From an uncultured Collinsella sp. (GTDB taxonomy: Bacteria; Actinomycetota; Coriobacteriia; Coriobacteriales; Coriobacteriaceae), in contig CABRHH010000018.1 in assembly GCA_902470695.1 (NCBI GenBank), positions 1 to 53,746 of the forward strand: a DNA stretch of 53,746 bases, given 5' to 3'. Shown one piece after another: positions 25,614 to 33,152 of this stretch (positions are counted from its first letter, which is position 1; each line of letters begins with the position of its first letter). The position numbers and the translations under genes were made by a program. A model generated the notes under the pieces. It was not told where the DNA came from. It was given only the letters and a program-made list of their open reading frames with translations, and made no database searches.

Positions 25614-26426
25614 ATGAGCGTCAATTTCTGGGGCGATGAGCTGCCCGACTACGTTGAGCTGCCGGAGCACGCCGCCGACGGGGCGCGACCGGGCTGGGGC
25701 CGCATCGATTTCGAGGGCCTGCCCAACACGCGCGATTTGGGTGGCATGGCGGCGGCAGGTGGCGCACGGGTGAAGCCGGGCGTGCTGCTGCGCTCGGGCG
25801 CGCTCGGGTTTGCCACGGAGGCCGACATCGTGCGCCTGCGCGACGACTACCGCCTGCAGTTGGTGAGCGATTTCCGCAACCTCACCGAGCTCTCTGAGTT
25901 TCCCGATCCTATGGACCGGTTCGCGGGTGCGCGCTTCGTCCATGCCGAGATCTTGTCCGACGAGCAGCAGGGTATCACGCAGGAGCAGCATCTGGCGGAG
26001 TTGGAGCGTCTGCGGCGCGAGGCGCAGTCGGGCGATCCACGCGCGTTCATGGCGGCGCTCTACCCGCACTTGCTGCTGGGGGAGGGCGGCATCGCAGGCT
26101 ACCGCGCGTTCGTGCGCGCCCTGCTTGAGCTTGCCGACGGCGCGGCGCTGTGGCATTGCCATGTGGGTCGCGACCGGTGCGGCATGGGTTCGGTGCTGGT
26201 GGAAACGATGCTGGGTGTTGCGCGCGAGGATATCGTCGACGACTACCTCGCCACGAACCTGTATGCGCCGCTGCAGCTCACCCTGGATGGTCCGGCGGCG
26301 CTCATGTCGTTTGAGGCCGCCGAGCGCGCCGTGGAGCCCTACGGCGGGTTCATGGGCTACCTGACCGGCGTGCTCGGTATCGAGCGCACCGCGATCGAGG
26401 CGTTCCGGGAGCGCTACCTGGGGTAG
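25614..26426 (+). CDS. Tyrosine phosphatase-like protein (Tyr_phosphatase3 family)
   Basis: A 270-aa cytosolic phosphatase of the DSP/PTP fold related to IphP and LipA of Listeria. It begins FEGLPNTRDLGG, has VSDFRNLTELSEFPD, and carries the CX5R loop HCHVGRDRCGMG. The Cys and Arg needed for catalysis are present, but the usual Thr after Arg is Cys. It may act on phosphotyrosine, phosphoinositide or small phosphorylated metabolites; sequence does not decide. GAAGGAGA stands 4 nt before ATG 25614. Its 3' end overlaps the convergent AraC-family gene by 13 bp. Confidence 0.87.
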   Translation: MSVNFWGDELPDYVELPEHAADGARPGWGRIDFEGLPNTRDLGGMAAAGGARVKPGVLLRSGALGFATEADIVRLRDDYRLQLVSDFRNLTELSEFPDPMDRFAGARFVHAEILSDEQQGITQEQHLAELERLRREAQSGDPRAFMAALYPHLLLGEGGIAGYRAFVRALLELADGAALWHCHVGRDRCGMGSVLVETMLGVAREDIVDDYLATNLYAPLQLTLDGPAALMSFEAAERAVEPYGGFMGYLTGVLGIERTAIEAFRERYLG

Positions 26427-27310
26427 GGCTCGGGCGCAGGTGCGGTGAGGCTCGCGCCGGCGCCTGCGCCCTCGGCCGAGCGCTTCGCATGCACGGCGCG
26501 TCGCCAGGCGCGCGGGGGCATGCCGTAGCGCGCCAGAAAGCGCCGGTTGAAATAGCTCTGCTGGCTGAATCCGCAGGCCAGCGCGATCTGGCCGATGTCG
26601 TCGTCGCTGTGGCGCAGCAGGTGAGCGGCCATCTCGAGCCGGTAGAGGTTCAAGAACTCGATGGGGGTGTGCCGGGCGTAGCGGGTGAAGATGTCGCTGC
26701 ATTTGCTGCGGCCCACGTTGCCGGCTGCGGCGATGTCGGCGAGCGTGAGCCTCTGCGCATAGCGCTCGTAGATGAACGCGACCATCTTGCGGTAGATGAG
26801 CGCGTCGGCCGGCTGCTCCGCATAGGCGCCCGCCAGCGCATGGCGCAGGCAGCAGAGCTTTTGGAATATGAGATGCAGGAAGGCGATGACGGCCAGCTCG
26901 TAGGCGCCGGGCTGCTGCTCGGTGAGCTCGGCGATGGTGTCCATGAGGTTGGCGACCTCGCGCGTGAGGGCGTGCTGGGAGCTCGAGATGGCATGGGTGA
27001 AGCGCTCGTCGTCGAGCATCGGGTCGATCGCGCGCTCGCGCAGCGCTCGGTCGCCGGTGAGCAGCGACGGGTCGATCATGAGGGTCTGAACCGTGCAGGG
27101 CTCGGTGCCCGCGCATGCGATGCGATGGATCTGGCCGCGGTTGATCATGCAGATGGAACCCGCGCCGACCCGGCGTTCAACGCCGTTGACCGTGCAGGAG
27201 AGCGTGCCGGCGAGCACGCGGATGAGCTCGATCTGCGCATGCCAATGCGGCAGGACCAGCTCGCGCTGGGCGGGCTCAAGGGTTGTGGTCGAGATGACGG
27301 CGCCTTCCAT
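26414..27310 (-). CDS. AraC-family transcriptional regulator with cupin sensor
   Basis: A 298-aa regulator. Its N-terminal cupin part (LPHWHAQIELIRVLAGTL to INRGQIHRI) would bind a small ligand. The C-terminal double helix-turn-helix has RLTLADIAAAGNVGRSKCSDIFTRYARHTPIEFLNLYRLE and IGQIALACGFSQQSYFNRRFLARYGMPPRAWR. GGGAGG lies 5 nt before ATG 27310. In-frame ATGs at 27349 and 27358 lack a site and add a non-cupin tail. It is divergent from the QueD-like gene across an AT-rich region with palindromes, which it may control. Confidence 0.9.
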   Translation of the reverse strand: MEGAVISTTTLEPAQRELVLPHWHAQIELIRVLAGTLSCTVNGVERRVGAGSICMINRGQIHRIACAGTEPCTVQTLMIDPSLLTGDRALRERAIDPMLDDERFTHAISSSQHALTREVANLMDTIAELTEQQPGAYELAVIAFLHLIFQKLCCLRHALAGAYAEQPADALIYRKMVAFIYERYAQRLTLADIAAAGNVGRSKCSDIFTRYARHTPIEFLNLYRLEMAAHLLRHSDDDIGQIALACGFSQQSYFNRRFLARYGMPPRAWRRAVHAKRSAEGAGAGASLTAPAPEPYPR

Positions 27311-27359
27311 GGCTGCCTCCCTCGCATCGGTGGTGCCAATTCTCTTCATGTATCCCATG

Positions 27360-27476
27360 CTCGGTAGATAAGATAAAAAGATAAGTAAAACTTACTATTC
27401 TACGCTGGAATATGAACGTATAGTAGCATACAGCAAGCTTGCCTGCACCGATGATCCATGTGAGAGGGGAACCATC
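27360..27476. promoter_or_regulatory. AT-rich divergent control region
   Basis: Three GATAA repeats (about 27367-27386) are followed by the inverted repeat AGTAAaacTTACT. A -10-like TATAGT is found at about 27420 for the plus-strand gene. The low GC and the repeats suggest regulator binding; the adjacent AraC-family protein is the obvious candidate. I do not see a preQ1 riboswitch. Confidence 0.4.
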
Positions 27477-28040
27477 ATGAACAGCATCGCCACGCTTGAT
27501 ATCCAATACGCGCACCGCTTCTACGGGTTTGCCGGCGAGGCGCAGTACCTGCACGGCCACACGGGCACCTTGACCATCGAGGTGGAGGAGCCCATCAATG
27601 AGGGCGTCAACATGGCCTTCCCGTGCAACGAAATCCAAAAGACCGCCTGGGAGGTGCTCAAGAACTTTGACCACGCGCTCGTGCTGCGCGAGGACGACCC
27701 GCTGCTGCCCGCCATCCTGGGCGTGTACGAGCAGCAGGGCATCAGGGACGGCGCGCCGCTGAACACCATGCAGGGGCCGGCGTTCAAAACCGAGCTGGCT
27801 GAAGCGCATCCCGAGTGCCGCCTGGTGATTACCAAGGAGACGATGACGGTCGAGGGCATGATCAAGATCGTGTACGACCTGCTCAAGGACAAGCTCAACA
27901 TCGTGAAGCTGACATTTACAAGCGGGGTGAACGCCGCGAGCGAGACGTTCGAGCCACGCGAGCCCCAGGCTCGCTGCCCGAAGTGCGGCGTCACCATGGG
28001 TGATGACGGCGTGTGCCCCAAGTGCGGGTACCGCGCATAG
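27477..28040 (+). CDS. 6-pyruvoyl-tetrahydropterin synthase / QueD-like protein with C-terminal zinc ribbon
   Basis: A 187-aa protein. The T-fold part keeps the zinc-binding His residues (YAHRFYG and LHGHTG) and the DHALVL and TKETMTVEGMI motifs of the PTPS/QueD family, which acts on 7,8-dihydroneopterin triphosphate. The catalytic Cys that normally lies four residues before HGH is missing: the segment reads FAGEAQYLHGHTG, with Glu one position off, reminiscent of PTPS-III proteins that use Glu. An insert (about residues 75-105) and a C-terminal zinc ribbon (CPKCGVTMGDDGVCPKCG) are unusual for QueD. No other queuosine or folate gene is adjacent, so the reaction is uncertain. AGGGGA lies before ATG 27477. 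Confidence 0.8.
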   Translation: MNSIATLDIQYAHRFYGFAGEAQYLHGHTGTLTIEVEEPINEGVNMAFPCNEIQKTAWEVLKNFDHALVLREDDPLLPAILGVYEQQGIRDGAPLNTMQGPAFKTELAEAHPECRLVITKETMTVEGMIKIVYDLLKDKLNIVKLTFTSGVNAASETFEPREPQARCPKCGVTMGDDGVCPKCGYRA

Positions 28041-28075
28041 CGCGTGCTGTTGCATACGGACGTGCTGTTGGACAG

Positions 28076-28109
28076 CAGGCGCCGCAGCCCGATGGGGCCG
28101 CGGCGCCTG
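28076..28109 (+). terminator. Strong hairpin after the QueD-like gene
   Basis: CAGGCGCCGC (28076-28085) pairs perfectly with GCGGCGCCTG (28100-28109), 36 nt after the stop. No T-run follows, so termination may be inefficient or Rho-assisted. Confidence 0.45.
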
Positions 28110-28270
28110 TGCGCGTTGAAGGGGTGTTCGGCTCGGTGGCCTGGACAGGGTCGCTGGTATCTGCGCGAATTGCCCGCCGTACTCGGCCATATGCCGGGTA
28201 CGGTGCGGCCGGGTGCCGATGCCTTCCGCTCGGCGCGTTGCCGCGCATCCGGCGCTCGGCGTGTCGGGCG

Positions 28271-29131
28271 CTATCCGCGCAGGGGGCGGTTGCCGTGGCG
28301 GAAGACGAGGTAGGAGTACAGATAGGGGACGATGCTTGCGCCGATGATCATCGCGATGAGCACGCCGGAGGCTGCATCTCCCAGAGCGGGCGCCGCGAGG
28401 GGAAACGCCATGATGAGCGCGCCTGCGACCATGAAGGTGCGGCCGGCCACGCGGTGCGTGAGCATCCAGTTGCGTTCGTCATGCAGCGCCCAGGGCGTCT
28501 TGCATCCGAAGGTGTAGTTGGAGCGCACGCGCGGCAGGTAGTTGCCCAGCGCGATGAGGCTGGCGCCCAGCGCCACCATGATGAGGTTGCCGAACATGCT
28601 GCTGCCCTGCGGGAACAGGCTGAAGACCGTGGCCTCCGCACCCCAGCTCACCGCGATCATGAACAGCGTGAGGGCGATGACGAACCCGCGCCACAGATGC
28701 GAGAAGCGCCGGTAGCTCGCACCGCGCGGGTCGATGCGCGGGGAGAGGTAGAACACGGCCAGCATCAGCAGCGGCAACGCATTCAGGAGGAGCTGGTCCC
28801 AGGGGCCGCCCCAGCCGTCGACGTTGCCGGAAAGGTCCCAGTGGATGGGTATGCGCGCGGGCAGATACGGCATGACGAGCAGATGCCCGGCCAGGCTTAC
28901 GACGCACAGCGCGAGCAGGACGGCCCAGCACCGCTTGCTGATGGTGTCGTTGCTGCCGGATGCGTCATTGCCCGCGGGCGCATCGGTGCCCGCGGATGTG
29001 CCGTTCGAATGCGGGGATGTCGGGTTGTGGGTGCTCTCGGCGGGGGTGCTGCGCTTGGCCGCGCGTTCGCCGCAGGTGGTTTCGATTGGGTCGCACGTAT
29101 TCTCGGCGGGGGCGTTACGCTTGGTGCTCAT
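28271..29131 (-). CDS. sdpI: SdpI-family membrane protein
   Basis: A 286-aa polytopic membrane protein. A hydrophilic Thr/Asn/Ser-rich tail of about 65 residues is followed by a DUF1648 part (IPIHWDLSGNVDGWG) and a C-terminal SdpI part (LGNYLPRVRSNYTFGCKTPWAL then NWMLTHRVAGR). In Bacillus SdpI is both the immunity protein to the toxin SdpC and the sensor that sequesters the repressor SdpR. Here it overlaps the sdpR-like gene by 17 bp, so they are cotranscribed. No sdpA, sdpB or sdpC homologue is near, so it may give protection against a foreign toxin or have another membrane-stress role. The long N-terminal tail is not found in Bacillus SdpI. Confidence 0.9.
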   Translation of the reverse strand: MSTKRNAPAENTCDPIETTCGERAAKRSTPAESTHNPTSPHSNGTSAGTDAPAGNDASGSNDTISKRCWAVLLALCVVSLAGHLLVMPYLPARIPIHWDLSGNVDGWGGPWDQLLLNALPLLMLAVFYLSPRIDPRGASYRRFSHLWRGFVIALTLFMIAVSWGAEATVFSLFPQGSSMFGNLIMVALGASLIALGNYLPRVRSNYTFGCKTPWALHDERNWMLTHRVAGRTFMVAGALIMAFPLAAPALGDAASGVLIAMIIGASIVPYLYSYLVFRHGNRPLRG

Positions 29132-29399
29132 CGGTGCCGTCCTTTTCGGTGAAGGTGTAAAACCAGCTCATCAGATCTTGGAGCACGGTGGTGTTCAGGC
29201 TGTAGATGATGTTTTGGCCATCGCGCTCGGCGGTAACGAGGCCTGCAACCTTGAGGGCGCTCAGGTGGTGGCTGAGGGATGGCTTGGTGATGGAGAAATG
29301 CTCGGCGATTTGCCCGGCGGTGAGGTCGCCGGCGCGGAGCAGTTCCAGGATGCGCCGTCTGGTGGGATCGGCGAGGGCTTTGAAGGCTTCGGTTGCCAT
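29115..29399 (-). CDS. sdpR: ArsR-family autorepressor, SdpR-like
   Basis: A 94-aa winged-helix repressor: MATEAFKALADPTRRRILELL, then TAGQIAEHFSITKPSLSHHLSALKVAGLV and a C-terminal LMSWFYTF helix as in SdpR. It lacks the metal-binding Cys motif of ArsR/SmtB. GGAGG precedes ATG 29399. The end overlaps sdpI. A consensus promoter with a palindrome over the start region lies directly upstream and fits autorepression relieved by SdpI capturing the repressor at the membrane. Confidence 0.92.
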   Translation of the reverse strand: MATEAFKALADPTRRRILELLRAGDLTAGQIAEHFSITKPSLSHHLSALKVAGLVTAERDGQNIIYSLNTTVLQDLMSWFYTFTEKDGTDEHQA

Positions 29400-29464
29400 G
29401 GCACCTCCAGATGGGGACCGAGCCGCCGTGTCCGGTCCGCGCCGGCCGGAGGCACGTTTGATAC

Positions 29465-29518
29465 TTAGGTAAACCTCTAATAACAGGAGAGTATAGGAAC
29501 CGGCGCATGCGGTGTCAA
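29465..29518 (-). promoter_or_regulatory. Promoter and operator of sdpR-sdpI
   Basis: On the minus strand TTGACA (29518-29513), a 17-bp spacer and TATACT (29495-29490) give a nearly perfect sigma-70 promoter. The palindrome AGGTAAACCT (29467-29476, within TTAGGTAAACCTCTAA) lies at the expected start of transcription, where a bound repressor would block it. Confidence 0.8.
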
Positions 29519-29526
29519 CGGGGACG

Positions 29527-30483
29527 CTAACCGAGTCGGCCCAGGCGCTGCTGCAGCAGCAGGACGGGACCGAGGTCGGGTTCGTGTTGCGGGGCCGTGA
29601 TCCGGCAGTATTCCGGCAACGCGGCGGCCAGCGGGTCGAGGATGAGGGCGCCGGCGTTGAACGTCCCGCCGATGTAGGCGACCGGGATGCTGCCGGCCTC
29701 GGGCTCGCTTCCTGCCGCCCTTGCAGCGCCTGCGCAGAACAGGCGCTCGGCGATGGCGCGGACCAGCGCGGCCTCCTCCTGCGCCGCCTGCTGGAAGATG
29801 GCCAGCGCTGCCGCATCGCCCGCCTGCGCCGCCTGGGAGACGAGCGGGGCGAGCGCGGCGATGCGTCCGCGGTCAGCGATGTGGCGCTGGGCGAAGCCGA
29901 TGATGTCGAAGTCGCTTGCAAGGCCGAGTTCGCGCCGGACCAGCTCGTAGACGGCCCCGCGCGCGGCGCGTCCATCGGCCTCGCGGCAAAAGGCGTACAG
30001 AAGCTGGCGGCCCATCCAACCGCCCGACCCCTCGTCGCCCAGCTCGTAGTCCCAACCGCCGCAGCGCATGCGGCGCTCGCCGTGCACGCCGACAGCGATC
30101 GACCCGGTGCCGGCAATTAGAGCGATGCCGTCGGCCAGGTGCAGGCCAGCTGCCCAGGCGGCGTCGACATCGTTGACAAGCAGGTGCTCGCGCCCGTCTG
30201 CCGCCCGCTCGACCGCCCGCTCGATGCGCGCCGACGCCTCGGCCCCCTCGCCGTAGCCGCAGATGGCGCAGGCGACGCCGAGGTCCTGCACGCTTTCGGA
30301 CGCAGCCCGCGCCCGTTCGGAAGCCCAGAGGACGGCCTGGGTCAGGATGCGCTCCATGCCCTCGAAGCCCGCCTGGGCGTAATGGCAGGTGGGCAGTATG
30401 AGCTGGTCGATTCTGTGCAGGTCGTCGGTGTAGAGCGAGCAGGCGGTCTTGGTGCCCCCGCCGTCGATGCCAAGCCAGAGCAT
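29527..30483 (-). CDS. BadF/BadG-type sugar kinase, N-acetylglucosamine kinase-like
   Basis: A 318-aa ASKHA-fold kinase. It starts LWLGIDGGGTKTACSLY (phosphate 1 loop), has LLVNDVDAAWAAG and IALIAGTGSIAVGV (catalytic Asp and phosphate 2), WDYELGDEGSGGWMGRQLL as in mammalian-type GlcNAc kinases, and IPVAYIGGTFNAG (adenosine motif). It would phosphorylate GlcNAc or a related amino sugar, including one released by wall recycling. AAAGGA precedes ATG 30483. nagB in the same window makes GlcNAc catabolism plausible. The stop lies only 8 bp before the sdpR promoter. Confidence 0.82.
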   Translation of the reverse strand: MLWLGIDGGGTKTACSLYTDDLHRIDQLILPTCHYAQAGFEGMERILTQAVLWASERARAASESVQDLGVACAICGYGEGAEASARIERAVERAADGREHLLVNDVDAAWAAGLHLADGIALIAGTGSIAVGVHGERRMRCGGWDYELGDEGSGGWMGRQLLYAFCREADGRAARGAVYELVRRELGLASDFDIIGFAQRHIADRGRIAALAPLVSQAAQAGDAAALAIFQQAAQEEAALVRAIAERLFCAGAARAAGSEPEAGSIPVAYIGGTFNAGALILDPLAAALPEYCRITAPQHEPDLGPVLLLQQRLGRLG

Positions 30484-30669
30484 GGGAGGTCCTTTCCGGA
30501 AGGGCGCAGGGGCCCGGTGCGTACTGGTAGCAAGCGTAGCACCTTCGAGCGCGCGCAGGCGGGATGTGTTTCCACTGCGTGTCGGATGGCTGTCGGCCCC
30601 TTGCCCGCGCGCTCGGTCCCGCCGTATCCTGTGGGGACCGACCGCTGGCCAGACGAGGGGGTCCTGCGC

Positions 30670-32049
30670 ATGCGAAAACCGATGAACCGCGCGTTGGAGG
30701 GGCTTGCGCCGTCGGGCATCCGGCGCATCAACGCCCTTGCGGCGGCCCATCCCGGCTGCATCGCCCTGGCGCTGGGCGAGCCCGATTTTGATACCCCGGA
30801 GCCCATCTGCACCGCCGCGCATGCGGCGCTCGATGCGCACCTGACGCACTATCCGCCCAATAACGGCACCGCGTCGCTGCGCGCGGCGCTGGCGTCGTAC
30901 ATGGCAGGCGTCGCGGGTGGCGACGCGCGTCTTGTCTATGCACCCGACGAGATCGTCGTGACCTGCGGGGCAACCGAGGCGCTGCACGCGGCCCTCGCCG
31001 CGCTGCTCGAACCCGGCGACGAGGTGGTGATTCCCATCCCGGCGTTCGGCCTGTACGATTCGATCGTGCGCATGCGCGGCGCCCTGCCGAGGCTGCTCGA
31101 CACCGCGCCGCATTCGTTTCAGATCGACGAGGCCGCGCTCGCTGCGGCGGTGGGGCCCGCCACGAAGGCCCTCGTGCTGTGCTCGCCGAACAACCCGACC
31201 GGCTGCATCCTGTCGGCCGCCTCGCTCGATGCCGTGGCGCGGGTGGCGGCGCGCCACGGCATCTACGTGATCTGCGACGACGTGTACAGCCGGCTGGTGT
31301 ACGGCGAGGCGCATGGTGGGGCCGCCAGCGCCGCTGCGGCCGGCGCTGGCGCGGCGGACACGGGTGCTGGTGCCGCGGGCGCAGGTTCTGTCGAGGTTTC
31401 CGGGGCCGGGGAGCGTGCGCACCCCGCCGAGGGCACGGGGGAGGGTGCTGCGGGTACGGGTGGCGCCGAGGTCCCCGGGAGCGGAGTGTGCTCGCGTGCC
31501 GCCGAGCCGGCGCAGGCCCCCGCATTCGAGCGCTTCGCCGCGCGCCACTGCGAGCTGCGCGACCAGATCGTGGTGGTGGATAGCTTCTCCAAGCCGTGGG
31601 CGATGACGGGATGGCGCGTGGGCTGGGTTGCGGCGGCGGCTCCGGTTGCCGCGCAGATCGCCAAGGCGCATCAGTTCATGGTCTCCTCCGTGCCGGCGTT
31701 TATCATGCCGGCGGCCGAGGCGGCGCTCGCCTGCGATCCGGAGCCCATGCGGACGGTGTTTCAGGCTCGCCGCGCGCGGGTGCTGCAGGCGCTGGAGGAC
31801 ATGGGGCTGCCGGTGGTTGAGCCGGGCGGGGCCTTCTATACGTTTCCGTCCATCGCGGGCACCGGTTTGGGGTCTGAGGAGTTCTGCGAACGCGCGATTG
31901 CCGAGGGCGGCGTGGCCCTGGTGCCCGGCACGTGTTTTTCGGCCGAGGGATTCGTCCGCCTTTCCTTTTGTGTGGCCGATGCCGACTTAGACGAAGGGCT
32001 GCGCCGTCTGGGTGCATTCGTACGCAGCCTGAAGCGACGTGAGGGGTAA
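30670..32049 (+). CDS. Class I/II PLP aminotransferase with Ala/Gly-rich insertion
   Basis: A fold-type I aminotransferase (aspartate/aromatic or AlaT-like). ALGEPDFDTPEPI, the cofactor site CGATEAL, SPNNPTG, and the Schiff-base lysine in DSFSKPWAMTGWRVGW (Lys308) are present. At 459 aa it is about 70 longer than relatives. The excess is a single Ala/Gly/Glu-rich stretch at residues about 214-283 (bases 31309-31519), between the YSRLVYGE strand and the PLP-lysine region. The insert is probably disordered and keeps frame. GAGGGGG lies 8 nt before ATG 30670. The histidine phosphatase gene follows after 8 bp. Substrate unknown. Confidence 0.88.
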   Translation: MRKPMNRALEGLAPSGIRRINALAAAHPGCIALALGEPDFDTPEPICTAAHAALDAHLTHYPPNNGTASLRAALASYMAGVAGGDARLVYAPDEIVVTCGATEALHAALAALLEPGDEVVIPIPAFGLYDSIVRMRGALPRLLDTAPHSFQIDEAALAAAVGPATKALVLCSPNNPTGCILSAASLDAVARVAARHGIYVICDDVYSRLVYGEAHGGAASAAAAGAGAADTGAGAAGAGSVEVSGAGERAHPAEGTGEGAAGTGGAEVPGSGVCSRAAEPAQAPAFERFAARHCELRDQIVVVDSFSKPWAMTGWRVGWVAAAAPVAAQIAKAHQFMVSSVPAFIMPAAEAALACDPEPMRTVFQARRARVLQALEDMGLPVVEPGGAFYTFPSIAGTGLGSEEFCERAIAEGGVALVPGTCFSAEGFVRLSFCVADADLDEGLRRLGAFVRSLKRREG

Positions 32050-32057
32050 AAACACCG

Positions 32058-32843
32058 ATGTATACGACGTTGTATCTGGTGCGACACGGCCAGACCGTGT
32101 TCAACACGCGCGGTCTGATCCAGGGCCGGAGCGATTCGCCGTTAACCGATCTGGGAAGAGAGCAGGCGCGGGCTGCGGCGCGGTGGCTGCGGGAGCGCGG
32201 GGTGTCGTGCGCCGAGGCGTTCTCGTCGCCGATGGAGCGCGCCTGCGCGACGACCGAGCTGCTCTGGGCCGGTTCCTATCTGCGCCTGACGGGCCTGTCC
32301 GAGCGCTCCTTCGGAGATCTGGAGGGGACCGAGGTGCGTCGGCTGCCCAAGCCGCTGGCTGACTACCCGGCGCGGTTCGGGGGCGAGTCCCTGCGTGCAG
32401 TGGAGGAGCGTCTGAGCCAAACCATGCTGCGCATCATGGCTGGGGCGTACCGGGGTGGCGGGGCGATGGACGCCCGCGCTGCGGCGCTCGCGGTTGAGGG
32501 GCAGGCGGCTGCGGCCGAGGGCCTCTGCGCGGACGGAGGCGGCCGGGACGGGGAGTGCGCGGTCGGCATGCGCTCGGCCCCGATGCCCGGTCGCAGCGAC
32601 GCGCCGATCGACTCGGGCGCGCTCGCGCCCGGCTCGCGCGCCACCGATGAGGTGCTCGCGGTGAGCCACGGTGCCGCCTGCAAGGCATTCGCCCATGCCT
32701 GGGAGGCGTATGCGCAGGTCGAGGTGCCCGACCCGCTGCCCAACTGCATGGTGATGGTGTTCAGCTTCGACGGGGAGCGCTTCTCGTTGCAGGAGGTTGC
32801 CGACCCGGCAGGCTATCTGGGCGGCGCGGGGCTGTCGATCTAG
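32058..32843 (+). CDS. Histidine phosphatase (phosphoglycerate mutase-like) with Ala/Gly-rich insertion
   Basis: A 261-aa member of branch 1 of the histidine phosphatase family. The RHG motif YLVRHGQTVFNTRG (His10) starts the protein, FSSPMERACATTELL and SERSFGDLEG follow, and the second His is in LAVSHGAAC (His204). Residues about 130-195 (bases 32445-32643) are Ala/Gly/Asp-rich, interrupt the region before the second His, and are absent from usual 200-aa relatives. The substrate may be a phosphosugar or phosphoglycerate. It is probably cotranscribed with the aminotransferase. Confidence 0.9.
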   Translation: MYTTLYLVRHGQTVFNTRGLIQGRSDSPLTDLGREQARAAARWLRERGVSCAEAFSSPMERACATTELLWAGSYLRLTGLSERSFGDLEGTEVRRLPKPLADYPARFGGESLRAVEERLSQTMLRIMAGAYRGGGAMDARAAALAVEGQAAAAEGLCADGGGRDGECAVGMRSAPMPGRSDAPIDSGALAPGSRATDEVLAVSHGAACKAFAHAWEAYAQVEVPDPLPNCMVMVFSFDGERFSLQEVADPAGYLGGAGLSI

Positions 32844-33152
32844 ATGCCCGCGGGCGCGGCTGTGCCCGGCGGCGGAAAGCTTGCGAAACCGTAAGGGCGG
32901 CGTAAGGCGAATCGATGGATGCGCAGGCGGCCGCGGTGCATGATGGAGGCGGTTGCGGGCCGGGCGCCCGGCGCGCGGGGCGACTCGGCCGCGCGCCCAT
33001 CTCCGGTATCGTCTTGGCGCCCGTCTGGCGGGGGCGGGGGCTATCGCACGCCCCCGCTTCCGCTTTCGCCCGCCGCATCTGCCCGCCTTGCAGCCCGATT
33101 GTCCACCTCGCAGCCCATCTGCCCGCCTTGCAGCCTGAAAGGTCCTACGCCC
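32844..33152 (+). other. Intergenic region with a 40-bp direct repeat
   Basis: CATCTGCCCGCCTTGCAGCC occurs at 33076 and again at 33116, the second copy running into the ribosome site of the permease gene. No gene, promoter or terminator is evident. Frames through here lack a ribosome site. Confidence 0.4.

Noticed and set aside
27360..27476. preQ1 riboswitch before the QueD-like gene
   Set aside because: I cannot find the preQ1-I stem-loop with its A-rich tail; the repeats look like protein-binding sites.
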